NCBI GenBank assembly: GCA_009829735.1
Contig: CM020620.1
Coordinates: 27,870,951 to 27,934,950 of the forward strand
DNA: 64,000 nt
DNA from: Pyropia yezoensis
Taxonomy: Eukaryota; Rhodophyta; Bangiophyceae; Bangiales; Bangiaceae
Direction: 5' to 3'
The notes under the pieces are model-generated. The model did not search any database. It saw only the letters and a list, made by a program, of their open reading frames with translations, and had not been told where the DNA came from. How positions within the stretch are numbered: the stretch's first letter is position 1; each line of letters starts with the position of its first letter. A program made the position numbers and the translations under genes. Positions 21,701-32,005 of the stretch are shown in pieces.

Positions 21701-22633
21701 TGGATCACCCTCCCCATCCGTTTTTCTCGCGCTGCAGCCACCCGCGGGGCCTTGCAGCGTCGTGACGGGCACACGGAAGTGGTGGCGATGGGGGTCACCC
21801 GTTCCGATGAACGGGGGGGGGGGGGGGGGGAGGGTGGGCGCGGCCGGCTCTTGCGCTAACCTGCTGCTGCTGCTACCGCCGCTGCTGCTGCACGCGCCCG
21901 TGAGCGCCGCTCCTCCTTCTTACGGGCGGCTGGGACAGAGGACGCGTCCCCCCCCGGCGGTGCGTGGTTAGTGTCAATACTGTTGCCGTACAGGACGATA
22001 CGGTGGCAGGGAGGGTGACGGCCTGGCCGTCCGTAGGTGTGCGGGCGGTGTGGCGCGTGGCCAGTCGATGCTGTGGGTGGGCCGGAGGGAGGGGCGCCAC
22101 CCCATGGGGCGGCCAGGGGAGTCGCCCGTGTGGCGGCCGCGCTGCTCATGTTCTCGCCCTCTTGATGATGGGGCAGGTGCTGGAGTACGGGGGCTGTTGA
22201 TGCCCCGCAAAGGCCTCGCCGGCTGAGGTCACCTCACCTGCGTCGAAGATAGGCCTTCACGCTTGCTGCGCTCTCTCCCCCTTCCATCCACCTCTCCTGC
22301 TCGCTGCTCCTTTCCATCTGGTCTCCCGGCCCTTACCTCCCCCTCTGCCCGCCAACCTTCCGCTGCTGCGGACGCGGCAGCTGCTGCTCCCATTCCCCTG
22401 CCGTTGCTGACCCCGCCTGGTGACTGGACCAGGTGCGTTGGTCATCCTCCGGTTGACCGATACGGGGACGGCGGCAGCGGCGGCGCTCCCCGATAGACTG
22501 CTCGCGTCTTCATTGTCGCAGGGAGGCTATCGAGACCTGGTGGCGCCAGCGGGACGCAGGGCCCTTGGCTGGCGGCTGCGGTGGTGGCGGCGGCAACGGC
22601 GGCTGCGGCAGCGTCGGGGGTGGACAGCTGAGC
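18715..22633. other. 3.9-kb GC-rich stretch without a recognised gene
   Basis: Several overlapping frames of 80-540 codons exist on both strands (for example 18935-20566 plus), all Pro/Arg/Gly-rich without motifs. C runs are frequent (20170-20184, 20874-20886, 21007-21016). Around 20640-20760 there is a purine-rich A/G tract. 22230-22560 is the likely 5' region of the zinc-finger gene. I see nothing I can defend as a gene. Confidence 0.4.
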
Positions 22634-25327
22634 ATGGCGTCCCAACCCGGTGGGGAAGGCAGCGTCGGCGGAGCCAGCGGCGGTGGCGATGACGGCTCGG
22701 GCCAAGGCGAACACCCATGGGCTGTCGGCCGCCGCCCTCCCCCCCCTTTTGTGTCTCGTACAGGCTGGCGACCATTGGACGCGGCGGTGGGGACGCCCCC
22801 CGGCGGAGGACCCCTGCCGCCGGCCCAGCCCCAAACGGCGGCGGCAGCAGCCCCACACCGCGGGGCGCTGCCGCCATTGCCCCGACCGGACACCGCCGCG
22901 GCAGCCGCTGCTCTCATTGCCGAGGCGGCCCGCGCCGTGGACGCGGCACTACCCCCCCCCCGCTGGGCGCCTGCCGGTGGGCCACACGTGCTGCACTGGG
23001 CGGCGACGGCGCCGCTGGGGTGGCTTCACCCAGAGCGGGTAGGGCCCCCGTGGCCCCCGCCCGTGGCGCAGCCGCCATCCCCATGGGTTGCAACCGGCAC
23101 CGCCGGGGGGGCAGCGGCAGCCGCGGGAGGGGCGGCATCGGGGGCGGCTGCCTCCTCGAACAGCACCTGTCGCGGAGCAGTTGGTAGTAGCGGAAGTGAT
23201 GGAGCTGGCGGTGGCGGTTGGGGTGGCGGCGATGGCGGCAGTAACAGCGGTGGCGGTGGCAACGGCGGCGGGGGCAGTGGCAGCGGCATCGACTGGCCAT
23301 GGCCGTCCTCCCCCACCTCTGCAGCATGGGCGGACCCCCCGCCACCGCACAACCACGCCGCCCCCCTCTCCGGTCAACCTGCGGGAGCCTTGTCTGCGCC
23401 AACCGCGGTGGCGGCGGCCAACCGCGCTAAGCCGTTTGTGTGTGTCACCTGCGGGAAGCGGTTTGTCAAAAAGTACAACCTGTCTGTCCACCGGCGGCTC
23501 CACACCGGCGCGCGGCCGTTCAAATGCGATGTGCCGGGGTGCGGGCGGTCGTTTTTGTGGAAGAGCAGTCTTACCTGCCACGCGGCGGTGCACGCACGGG
23601 AGGGGGGGGTGGGGGGGGTGGGGGGGGTGGCCGGTTCGTCGGCCGGCCCCGCGAGTGGTTGGGCTCGCAGCGAGCGCGGCGGGCGGACGATGCTGCAAGG
23701 GGGAGGTGGTACCGCGGAGGCCGGGCCGAGGGGTGACCGCCTTGAGAGCGGCGGTCACGGGGATTTCGGCGGTGGTGGTGGCGGCGGCGATGGCGGCGGT
23801 GGCGGCAGTTGCGGTGGTGGCGGTCGCAATGACGACTGTGGGGGCCTCGCCGCTATTCCGTCACTTCGGTGGTCCGCGCCCGCCGCAGTGTATCCGCTGC
23901 AGCCCGTGGCGACGGTGACGGCCACCCCCATGTGGCGCCCTACGGGGACTGGCTCTATGCCCCCCACACAGGCTCCGCCCCTACAGACTCGCCACTGGGT
24001 GCCCACGACGGGCGGTTCGTGGGTTTGGAGACCGACAGCAGAGTCCATCCAACCCCCGCCGCTTATTGTAGGGTGGTCAAGGGATGGAGGGACCGGCGGG
24101 CGCGATGCTTGCGCCGCTGCCTCTTCCGTCGCCGCCGCTACCGGCGCCGCCGCCACGGCCACGACGACAACGATGACGACCTCGCACCCAAAGCGGGAGG
24201 CTCCCCCACTTGTCGTTGTCCCGCTGCCGCTCTTGCCGCCACCGTCACGGCCGCGCTCGCCGCCGCCCCACATTGTCGGCAAAAACGCCGACACTGTCGC
24301 CGCCTCCAATGTGGGCAGCGGCGGCAGAGGCGGCGCCGCCGCCGCGCCAACCATGGTCGTACGGCGGGGTCGACCACGAAAGACGTCTCTCGACGCGGGT
24401 CCCCGCCGGCCATCAGCGGCGGCAACGGCCCGCGGCCGCCCACGGTTGGAGGTCCCCGTGCGGAATCTGATCAGCGGCGGCGGTCGTAGCGTCGGCGGCG
24501 GCGGTGGCTGCGATGGCGGCGGCGGGGTAGGGGAGCTTTCCCCCACCTCCGCCCTGGGGGTGCTGCTGGCGGGGCTGCCACTCTCAGAGCCCCCCGCCGC
24601 GGCCACCCCGGCCGCGGCAGAGCCGCAAGCGCAACCGCTGCCCCCATTCCCTTCGACCAACCGCCTGCACCAGTGGCGGGCCGCAGCCGCGGCAGCGCTC
24701 GATGCGTCCTCGTCAACGGCGGTCAGGCCGCGCCGGGCCCCCCTCTCCTCAGCGCCGGAGGGTTCCCCACCGGCAGCCGCCCTACCTCGCGGCGGCAGCT
24801 GCAGCCCCCTCAACGCGCCATCGACAATGGCAGCGGCCGCGCACGCGACGGCGGCAGCGGCGGCGGCGGTGGCTACAAGAGTTGCCATGCGTGAGGCAGC
24901 CGCCGAGGCGCCCCCCCACCCCTCCCCGGTTCGCCCATGGTTTTCCCCCCCCTCCACGGGCCTGGTGCAGCTGCCGGTAGTGTCGCTCCCCGCGTCGCCG
25001 TGGTCCCCCCTGGACGCCTGGGCGGTGGGCTCCCCCAGCTCGGCGGGACCCCCGGCGGCGGCGGCGCCGACGACAGCGACGATGACGGCGGCAACGGCGG
25101 CGGCGTTTACCTCGTCTGCGTTTGCACTCGGGGGGTCCCTCGGCAGCCGACTCCCCGCGCCCGTCCGTGTGGATGGGATGGGCGACGGCGGAGGGGCAGG
25201 GGGGGGCAGGGAGGGGGGGGGCGCCGACGTGGCCGCCATCGATGACGGCCCCGGCATGGCCGCCATTGACGAGGCTGGAGCCCCGGGTGTAGGCACCGCC
25301 GAGCCGCAGGCGCCCACGCCATGGTGA
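22634..25327 (+). CDS. C2H2 zinc-finger/AT-hook transcription factor
   Basis: 897 residues from the first ATG in frame (22634); the frame is also open upstream, so an upstream start or exon is possible. Two adjacent C2H2 fingers lie at about 270-330. The first is FVCVTCGKRFVKKYNLSVH followed by RRLH. The second is FKCDVPGCGRSFLWKSSLTC, with H..VH ligands; the linker HTGARPFKC is the canonical TGEKP-like type, so the pair should bind DNA. Two AT-hooks (RRGRPRK and ARGRPRL) occur at about 580-615 and would add minor-groove binding. The rest is Gly/Ala/Pro/Ser low complexity, including Gly-Asp repeats around 23760-23830, likely disordered. Two-finger C2H2 with AT-hooks suggests a sequence-specific regulator; targets unknown. 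No introns are evident. Confidence 0.8.
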   Translation: MASQPGGEGSVGGASGGGDDGSGQGEHPWAVGRRPPPPFVSRTGWRPLDAAVGTPPGGGPLPPAQPQTAAAAAPHRGALPPLPRPDTAAAAAALIAEAARAVDAALPPPRWAPAGGPHVLHWAATAPLGWLHPERVGPPWPPPVAQPPSPWVATGTAGGAAAAAGGAASGAAASSNSTCRGAVGSSGSDGAGGGGWGGGDGGSNSGGGGNGGGGSGSGIDWPWPSSPTSAAWADPPPPHNHAAPLSGQPAGALSAPTAVAAANRAKPFVCVTCGKRFVKKYNLSVHRRLHTGARPFKCDVPGCGRSFLWKSSLTCHAAVHAREGGVGGVGGVAGSSAGPASGWARSERGGRTMLQGGGGTAEAGPRGDRLESGGHGDFGGGGGGGDGGGGGSCGGGGRNDDCGGLAAIPSLRWSAPAAVYPLQPVATVTATPMWRPTGTGSMPPTQAPPLQTRHWVPTTGGSWVWRPTAESIQPPPLIVGWSRDGGTGGRDACAAASSVAAATGAAATATTTTMTTSHPKREAPPLVVVPLPLLPPPSRPRSPPPHIVGKNADTVAASNVGSGGRGGAAAAPTMVVRRGRPRKTSLDAGPRRPSAAATARGRPRLEVPVRNLISGGGRSVGGGGGCDGGGGVGELSPTSALGVLLAGLPLSEPPAAATPAAAEPQAQPLPPFPSTNRLHQWRAAAAAALDASSSTAVRPRRAPLSSAPEGSPPAAALPRGGSCSPLNAPSTMAAAAHATAAAAAAVATRVAMREAAAEAPPHPSPVRPWFSPPSTGLVQLPVVSLPASPWSPLDAWAVGSPSSAGPPAAAAPTTATMTAATAAAFTSSAFALGGSLGSRLPAPVRVDGMGDGGGAGGGREGGGADVAAIDDGPGMAAIDEAGAPGVGTAEPQAPTPW

Positions 25328-25590
25328 GCCGCGCGCGGCCGCAAGCGGTGGGTGTGGGACAAGAGCAGGAGCGTGACGGGGGGAGGAAGAGGAATGGCGA
25401 GAGCGGCTGTGTGTCGGCGCGCAGCGGTCAACGGTGAGGCAGTGAGGCGAGGACGGTGGTTAGGCGGGCATACAACTCGTAGGCAGTGGTAGTGTTCCTG
25501 AGCCCAGTCGGGACGGACAGAAGAGGCGCAGTAGTAAGCAAGACGAAAGAGGCAGGAAACAGGAAGAAAGAACAGAACTGACCCTCACTG
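25328..25590. other. 3' flank of the zinc-finger gene
   Basis: No gene is seen. It is purine-rich around 25490-25575. Confidence 0.3.
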
Positions 25591-26060
25591 TCACTGGCTC
25601 ACCTCTCTGGAGGTACCATCCCCAGGCGGAGCATTACGCCCTGGGGGTACCGGCCCTCTTCGTCTAGGCAGCCTATCTTCCAACAGGCGACGCCGCCTCC
25701 GCCGCCGCCGCCGCCGCCGCCGCCGCCTTCGCTGCCGCAGTCGGCAGCCTCCTCGGCAAGCACCGCATTGGCAGTGATCACCTGGGAGGGGCAAGGGCCA
25801 GCCTCATGCCCATCGCCCCGCCGGCATTCTTCTCCATGGTGATGACGGGCATCTCGTAGAGGCGGGGCAGGGAGGCAGCACTGGCCCTCCACCCCCGCTG
25901 CCCCTCATCAATGGACAGCGGCGGTGGCAACCATGTCGAGGGCCACCTCGGGGGAAGATACGGCGATCGTCCAAAGTAGCCTCGTTGCCCTTAGACTGCA
26001 TGGTGATGCTGGGGGTGTGAAAGGGCGGCCTGCAGCTGCGGGATCAGCCGGGAAGGCGGC
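25591..26060 (-). pseudogene. Coding-like fragments on the minus strand, unknown protein
   Basis: Three short blocks read like real protein on the minus strand: about 26060-25920 (SSPEVALDMVATAAVH after YEAAFPADPAAAGRPF), about 25920-25810 (PRLYEMPVITMEKNAGGAMG) and about 25780-25591 (VITANAVLAEEAADCGSEGG, IGCLDEEGRYPQGVMLRL). A plausible intron acceptor (CCTTGCCCCTCCCAG) precedes the last block near 25783. The blocks lie in different frames and one stops in TGA, so this is either a small multi-exon gene or a decayed one. A (GGC)n run at 25689-25730 expands the last block. Family not recognised. Confidence 0.25.
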
Positions 26061-28000
26061 CTCGTACACGTGGGCAGGAGGGGGGGAGAAAAGTCCACCG
26101 TCGACGCCCCCTTGTTGTGGCTGGAGCTACGGCGCGACACGGGCTGGCGTGACAACATCGCAGTTGCCTGCAGGCGCTAACAACGGCCGTGATTGCGGCC
26201 GGGGGGGACAGGGGGCGGGGGGGGGAGAGCGCTTGTATGGTGCGCGGCAGAGCTCAGAGGCGGAGGTGTGCGAGTTGGGATGGGGGCCGAGGATCGGTAC
26301 CTACGCGTGCGCACCTGGGCCTTCCTCGTGAACCCCTTTGCGACCATCCCCTGGCCCCTCATGGGGTGCGCTCGCACCAGGCAGGGCCTCATGGGAGGCG
26401 CCCTGCTTGGGGCGAGCGCATCCCCCGATAGCGGCGCCCACCTGTGCGTCTCCCAACCTCAACGGAGTTTGGGAGTGGAGGTATGTACCTACGACGGGAG
26501 CAGGGCACTTGTCCTTCCCCCGGGTCGTCGACTTTGCACCCTTTGGACTTAACAGTAGAGACACCTAAAGCTTTAGCTCACCCTTGCTCGGCCACCGTCA
26601 CCGGGCACTACACCATCGCTCCCATAAACATCGTGCATACAGCAGGCCAAGCCGCGCGCCAGCTGGCCCGCGCAGCAGGGAGGCGCGTGCAGGAGCACGA
26701 GCACTGACTGAAGAAGAAAATAGCGAGGTGGCGCCCAGGAGGTGTTTGGATCGGGAGAGATGCGACTAACATTGACATTGACAATGCCAATTGGCCTCTC
26801 GTGCGATCACATGATTGGTCGGGTCTCCATGTCTCTGAGGCCAACTTTGTTTTGCTAATGTGTCCGTCCGCTACGGAGTCAATTTTTAGTAGCCAGTGAC
26901 AGTGTCAAGTGGGCAGACTCCTGGAGCAGGGAGCCGCTTACCTTGCTCGTCTACTTACGTTGGACGTGAGCTATGTACTGTACGTTGAACAGAAACAATG
27001 GAAGCTTTTCTCAGAAAGGAGCGCCTGCGACATGCTGGCACGTGTGAGAATACAAAACGTGCGCCCAACCATTGAGCCAGGTCGGGGATGCTCCTGCTTG
27101 AATACCTCTCTCCGTGTCGCATAGGTACAGGGACATGACTCACAGCACGGACTATCCACTCTGTGAAGTTGCGTCAGATGGGATTGCGTTTGAGGATGGG
27201 AAGGCGCCCCGCTAAAGCGTTTTCTCTACGGGTTGCCAGCGGTGCGGCTCGATGAAAGCGCTCGATCAAAGAAGAGCAGATGGACTGATTGATGCAGTCT
27301 CGAGGAACCAATAGAACACAGTACATTTGCTTGAGTCCCTAGCCTGCCACGCCATGGGAGCACGAAGCGGTGCGTTGCTGGTACGATATTATGATGAGCA
27401 GGGTACTCAGAGGAGGAGGACCAACTTGAGCTGCTGTGAGCAGCCCACCACCCCTCCCGTCCCTCTGTCCACCTCGGCTGGTAACCGCCCCAACGCTCCC
27501 TTCTCCACCTCCTTGCAGTACAGCTAAACTGATTATGGGCGGTGTGGCGCCGCCGATCAGGGGGTGGGCATTCGCTGATGACGTTGTAGGCGAACGAGTG
27601 GCCCGCTGTGGGCGGACAGTTGGAAGGGCGGAATGGAGTGGCCCCTCACTATCCCTGCCCCGTCCTCGCTAGCCGCAACAGCCGCGTCTCTCCCCTTCCC
27701 GCAACCCCCCACGATCTAAGCCGATACATACGTGCTTGTCTACAGGGCGCCAGGAGCCACGCGGTACAACTTGTACTGCGTGGCTCCTTGAAGTACAGTC
27801 TGTATCGGTTATTGTCTGACCTGATATTGCCACGTCCGTGACAATACCCGGTCACAATCGATCGCACAGGTACTGTAAAGGAAGTTTTGAAGATGATTGA
27901 CTGACATGGCGCTTGACTCGCCAAGCAAGGGTGGTGGTGCTCCGGCCACGCGCCGGGGTCAATCCGGGTCTAAGAGAGCAACATGCGCAATCAACGTGGA
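26061..28000. other. AT-richer intergenic stretch
   Basis: Short frames only, no motifs. GC drops after about 26560, as in the other transposon islands. It contains the hairpin at 27721-27808 described separately and leads into the MITE at 28004. Confidence 0.4.
27721..27808. repeat. Large imperfect hairpin, possible fold-back element
   Basis: The core is a near-perfect 37-bp palindrome: AGGAGCCACGCGGTACAA (27752-27769), one C, then its complement at 27771-27788 with one mismatch. The outer ends also pair: CCGATACA at 27721 against TGTATCGG at 27801-27808. The size and structure fit a short fold-back MITE or a structured RNA. Confidence 0.5.
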
Positions 28001-28003
28001 TAT

Positions 28004-28119
28004 TGTGCGTCCCGTAAAAAAAGGACGTGCGCGGGTCGTGTAGTGTGGGTTTGATTGGTCCAGTGGCCGATAATTGACATGATCACGACACGAGCACGTC
28101 CACTTTTCACGGGACGCAC
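28004..28119. mobile_element. Short MITE, copy 1
   Basis: About 116 bp with inverted ends TGTGCGTCCCGTAAAAA and its near complement ending GGGACGCAC. The interior (GGGTTTGATTGGTCCAGTGG, then CATGATCACGACAC) is nearly the same as the copy at 61879-61996. It is flanked by TAT on the left; the right flank TAT is split by the pogo-like element that inserted in its TA. Too short to code; would need a transposase in trans. Confidence 0.8.
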
Positions 28120-28121
28120 TA

Positions 28122-28178
28122 CAGTCATGACCCGGTTGTAAGCGTCCCAGTTATATGGCACCCTGCCATATAACTGGG
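28122..28178 (+). repeat. Left TIR of the pogo-like element, with an internal 15-bp-arm hairpin
   Basis: 28122-28135 plus 28151-28163 equals the right TIR read inward. 28136-28150 is extra. The segment CCCAGTTATATGGCA (28146-28160) forms a perfect hairpin with 28164-28178 around a CCC loop. The extra arm looks like a second TIR-derived segment in reverse. Confidence 0.7.
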
Positions 28179-28600
28179 AGCATCGCGACCGTCTTGATTC
28201 ACGAACTCGGTCGCCACTCTGCACGATCGTTCTGCATACAGTGCAATCGATTGGAATGGAATTACCAAGAGAGCAAGGGGGCCCAAAATCGGGGACCATT
28301 AGCGGACCCGCCATCGAGGACCCCAGCGTCGTCGACCTCGTCGTCGTCGACCCCAGCGCTGCCACCCCCACCATGCTTACCCTCGGATGAGCGATTGTCT
28401 TCCCGCCTGTATCGCACGCACAGGTGCCCTTCGTCGGTGTGGGATCTCTTTTGGCAGGGCGCACGCTTGGTTTTGGTCGCCGTGGGGTGCGATCTTTCGT
28501 GTGCCTCACTTGTTTACGTTGTGGGTTTCGTGCTCGGGTCGCGGGTTTTTTTGGCCCGTTCTTATCGCTTGGCTTTTTTGTGTCAGGATCCCTCTTCCCA

Positions 28601-31549
28601 ATGGATGCTTGTCTCCTTGCTTTTGTTTTCGAGCTAGTTCTCTTGTGTGCCTGTGCTAGCCTGTGCGCCGCTACCATTGTTGGACCCATCCCCCCCGACC
28701 CCTCCCAGATCCTATCAGAATGGCAGCGCGTGGGCGACCTGGCCGCCGCGGCTGCGGCGGCCGCCGCACAGGAGGTCTGCCCCAGCCCGTCCCGTGAGAA
28801 GGTGCAGGTCATCAAGATAGCCGCTCGCGCAGCAACTGCAGCTACGGCGACGGCACTAGGGGGGAACCCCATGCAGCTGTCAGACGTACCCTGGGAGGCA
28901 GCCCCCCCTAGGGAGCAGCGGATGGCGGTCGGGACAGGCGCGGCCCTGTCCAGCCAGGGCGGCGCGCAAGGTGGGCGGGACGACGGTGGCGGTGCTGGGG
29001 CAGGCGGCAGAGATGGGGCCGGCAGGGGTGGCCAGGTGCAGGGGCGGGGAGGGCGAGGGCTGGGGGGAGGTAGTGAGCGCCGGCGGACGGGTGCTATCCG
29101 AAAAAGGCGGACGCCCATTTCTTTGAGCGACAAGCTGTCACTGATTGCACTCAAGGACGCCGGTCACTCGTGGACCGAGACGCTTGCCATATTTCCGCTG
29201 GGCGTCAGTCGGTCGGCGGCCAGAGGCATCTACGAAAAGCGTGTCGATTACAAGCGTTGGGCAGCCGCGGCTGAGGACCCCTCGTCTTTTCGCTGGCGAC
29301 GCTCATACTTCGAGCAGATCTCCCAACGTTTATGGGGGTGGTACTCGACCCTCCAGCGCCTGGGCGCGCGGCACGTGCCTGTGTCTGGCGCCCTTCTTGA
29401 GGCCAGAGCGAAGCGCATCGCGAGAGAGCAAGGCGTGGCAGATTTCAAGGGGTCCCGCCACTTCGTGCAGAACTGGGCGAAGCGCTACAATCTTCGCAAC
29501 ATTGCGCTGTGGGGGCAGGGCGGGTCGGCAGATACGGAGGGGGCAGCTGACCGCATCTCCGAGATACGGGCGGAACTCGAGGCCTACCCGGCCGAGCGAA
29601 TCTACAACATGGACGAGACCGGGCTTTTCTACAGGTGCATCCCCAACCGGTCCTACGTGGAGGCCGGCAGACGGCGGCAAGAGCGTGGCACCAAGGCGAT
29701 GAAGGCTAAAGATCGCATTACGCTTGTGCTGGCGTGCAACGCAACCGGGAGCCACAAGATTCCGGTCGCCATGATCGGCAAAGCCAAACAGCCTTTGTGT
29801 TTCAAGCCCCCTCGTCGCCCATGCCCGCTTCCGTACTTCTCGCAGAAGAGTTCGTGGATGGACTTGGTCAAGTCGTGGTTTGAGACGGTCTTCCTCCCCG
29901 CTGTACGTGCACGTACTACTCTGCCAGTGGCCTTACTGTCAGATAATTGCGGGGCTCATGACGACCTCGAGAGCGAGCAGGTCAAGTTCATCGCTCTCCC
30001 ACCCAACTGCACATCGGTCTACCAGCCGCTGGACCTCGGCATCATCGCGTGTCTGAAAAGGCAATACAAGCGACAATTGTTGGACCTGGTTGTCGCTGCT
30101 TTCGGCGTGACCGCCACCGACGAAGCGCCCCCGGCGGCGGGGTTGGACTCGGCGGCGCCGGTGGCAGAGAGCACACGCGACCGGCCGTCCGTTGTGGGCG
30201 TCGGGCCGCCACGAGCTTCCTTGCCATTTGAGATTGGGGCGGGCATGGTCATCGCTGACGCGGCTGGGCGAAGCGGCACCCATCTGGCAGGGGCAGGTGT
30301 GGCTAGCGCTGGCGTGATGGGCCCGAGAAGCCGCCCAGTGGCGGGGGCAAGCGTGGCCGACGCTGCAGGCGCGGGCGCGGCGGGCGGAATGGGCCCTTCC
30401 GTGGGGGGCGCGGGCGCTACCATTGCTGGTGTGGCGGGCCCGAGCGGCCGCCCAGTGGCGGGGGCAAGCGTGGTCGACGATGCAGGCGTGGGTGCGGCGG
30501 GAGGAATGAGCCATTCTGTGGTGGGCGCAAGCCCGACCATTGCTGGTGTGCCGGGCCCGAGCGGCCGCCCAGTGGCTGGGGCGGGCGTGGCTGGCGAGGC
30601 AGTGCCAGGGCCTGATGGCCACCCGGCGGCGGAAACAATGCCGGCGATGGTGCCCACAGCTGTCTCGCGAGACAATCTATGGCTGTCGGCTGACGGTTCG
30701 TGGCCCACGATTGAGGAGGCACCGCGCGACCAACCGGCGCGCCAACCGGTCACGGCCGCGGATCTGAGCGCGCTGCGCGCGACTGTCCGGCGTGCTGCTC
30801 GGCTGGATGTTCGGCGGGCGGCGCGCGCGGCGGTCCCGCCCGCCGCAGGCGGAGGCAGTGGCGGTTCGGCCGCCGCTTCCAATTCTACCCTGATTGGACG
30901 CGTGGGCGCCGGTGTGATCACGACAGGCGCGTCTGCCATGGACCGGGGAGATGCGGTGGCCGCGGAGCTGCCACGTGCAGATTGCGATGCCCGCCGGGCC
31001 GCTGATATTGACGGCGCTTCAGGATCTGGTGCCGTCGAGGCAGGCCCGGGAATTTGGGGCTGGCCATCGGACCGGCCCACTGTCTCGAGTGGCGAGCCCT
31101 CTCGACCTCGTGTCCCACCGGCTGTGATTCGAGGTGTGAGAGACGGGGCGGTGGCGCATCTGCAAGACGCGGCAGAGATTGTGCTGACGCAGTGGGATGC
31201 TGTCGAGCCCTCTACAATCGCCCACTGCTGGCTGAAGTCAACGATTTTGCCAGCTGGAGTTGCGATGGACGTCGTCGCATTGCACAGCGAGTACCGTTCC
31301 TCGTCGCGATCACTAGGCTTTGACGTGACATCGGTGGTTTCTCTTATGGCCGGCTGTGGCTTTGGGGAGCGAGCCTTTGGGGACACCCCTGCGACCGAGA
31401 GGGAAATTGCTGTGGAAGACTGGCTGATAGGGGAGGACGATGAGGGCGTAAGGGCTGCAACGGTAGACTCGATTGTGTTTGAGGAGGGAGGGGCAGAGGC
31501 CGTAGACGGCATGGACGACGGTGTATCGTCAACCAGCGAAAGTGAATGA
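28601..31549 (+). CDS. pogo/Tigger-family transposase (CENP-B-type HTH, DDD) with a repeat-rich insert
   Basis: 982 residues if the ATG at 28601 is used. The first ~35 residues are hydrophobic and may instead be 5' leader or intron, with the protein starting later. Two DNA-binding modules follow at about 165-310: a psq-like HTH (RTPISLSDKLSLIALKDAGH) and a CENP-B-type HTH (SYFEQISQRLWGWYSTLQRL, FVQNWAKRYNLRNIALWG). The catalytic domain has YNMDETGLFY (Asp338), LLSDNCGAHDD (Asp448) and SVYQPLDLGII (Asp478), 29 residues apart, as in the DD29D Tigger/pogo group. After that comes an Ala/Gly/Pro insert of about 300 residues with three ~40-residue repeats around GPSGRPVAGA (30250-30620). The end returns to a conserved-looking helix, VEPSTIAHCWLKSTI, as found at the C-terminus of Tigger transposases, and an acidic tail. 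No stop or frameshift, so probably functional. Confidence 0.85.
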   Translation: MDACLLAFVFELVLLCACASLCAATIVGPIPPDPSQILSEWQRVGDLAAAAAAAAAQEVCPSPSREKVQVIKIAARAATAATATALGGNPMQLSDVPWEAAPPREQRMAVGTGAALSSQGGAQGGRDDGGGAGAGGRDGAGRGGQVQGRGGRGLGGGSERRRTGAIRKRRTPISLSDKLSLIALKDAGHSWTETLAIFPLGVSRSAARGIYEKRVDYKRWAAAAEDPSSFRWRRSYFEQISQRLWGWYSTLQRLGARHVPVSGALLEARAKRIAREQGVADFKGSRHFVQNWAKRYNLRNIALWGQGGSADTEGAADRISEIRAELEAYPAERIYNMDETGLFYRCIPNRSYVEAGRRRQERGTKAMKAKDRITLVLACNATGSHKIPVAMIGKAKQPLCFKPPRRPCPLPYFSQKSSWMDLVKSWFETVFLPAVRARTTLPVALLSDNCGAHDDLESEQVKFIALPPNCTSVYQPLDLGIIACLKRQYKRQLLDLVVAAFGVTATDEAPPAAGLDSAAPVAESTRDRPSVVGVGPPRASLPFEIGAGMVIADAAGRSGTHLAGAGVASAGVMGPRSRPVAGASVADAAGAGAAGGMGPSVGGAGATIAGVAGPSGRPVAGASVVDDAGVGAAGGMSHSVVGASPTIAGVPGPSGRPVAGAGVAGEAVPGPDGHPAAETMPAMVPTAVSRDNLWLSADGSWPTIEEAPRDQPARQPVTAADLSALRATVRRAARLDVRRAARAAVPPAAGGGSGGSAAASNSTLIGRVGAGVITTGASAMDRGDAVAAELPRADCDARRAADIDGASGSGAVEAGPGIWGWPSDRPTVSSGEPSRPRVPPAVIRGVRDGAVAHLQDAAEIVLTQWDAVEPSTIAHCWLKSTILPAGVAMDVVALHSEYRSSSRSLGFDVTSVVSLMAGCGFGERAFGDTPATEREIAVEDWLIGEDDEGVRAATVDSIVFEEGGAEAVDGMDDGVSSTSESE

Positions 31550-32005
31550 CGAGCTTTTTCTTTTTGTTTTCTGCCGTGTTTCCTGTGTTCACCAGCTCCA
31601 GCAGCAAAAAAAAGCATCAAAAAAAAAAGCATCGGGTGGGGGACGGAGTAGGTGTTGGGGCGACATTGCTGGGGAGGATGGAGGGGGGGGTTGTGCCCGG
31701 ACCTTCACCGCCAAGTCGAATGGCACTGCACGGATCTGTCGAGACTTGAAGTCGCAACAGTCTCGCTGCGGCTGACGTGACGTCATCCAGAACCGTATCA
31801 AATACGGAATTGAGCCCCTCCTCAAGCGGTCGACCTGAGTCCCGCAGCCTCAGATTCACACGGTCGAGGGTGAATTGACAGCTGGATGAACAGAAGTAGC
31901 TGTGGAAGAGGGAACGATTGCTGCGGAGCCGGCGACAGCTGAGAGCTGACGCCGCGACGATGCATCGCTGGAACGGGGGCTACAAAGTGCGCAAGGGTGC
32001 CATAT

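Noticed and set aside
29939..31632. Minus-strand frames of 227 and 537 codons under the pogo-like transposase
   Set aside because: Shadows of the repeat-rich transposase coding strand.
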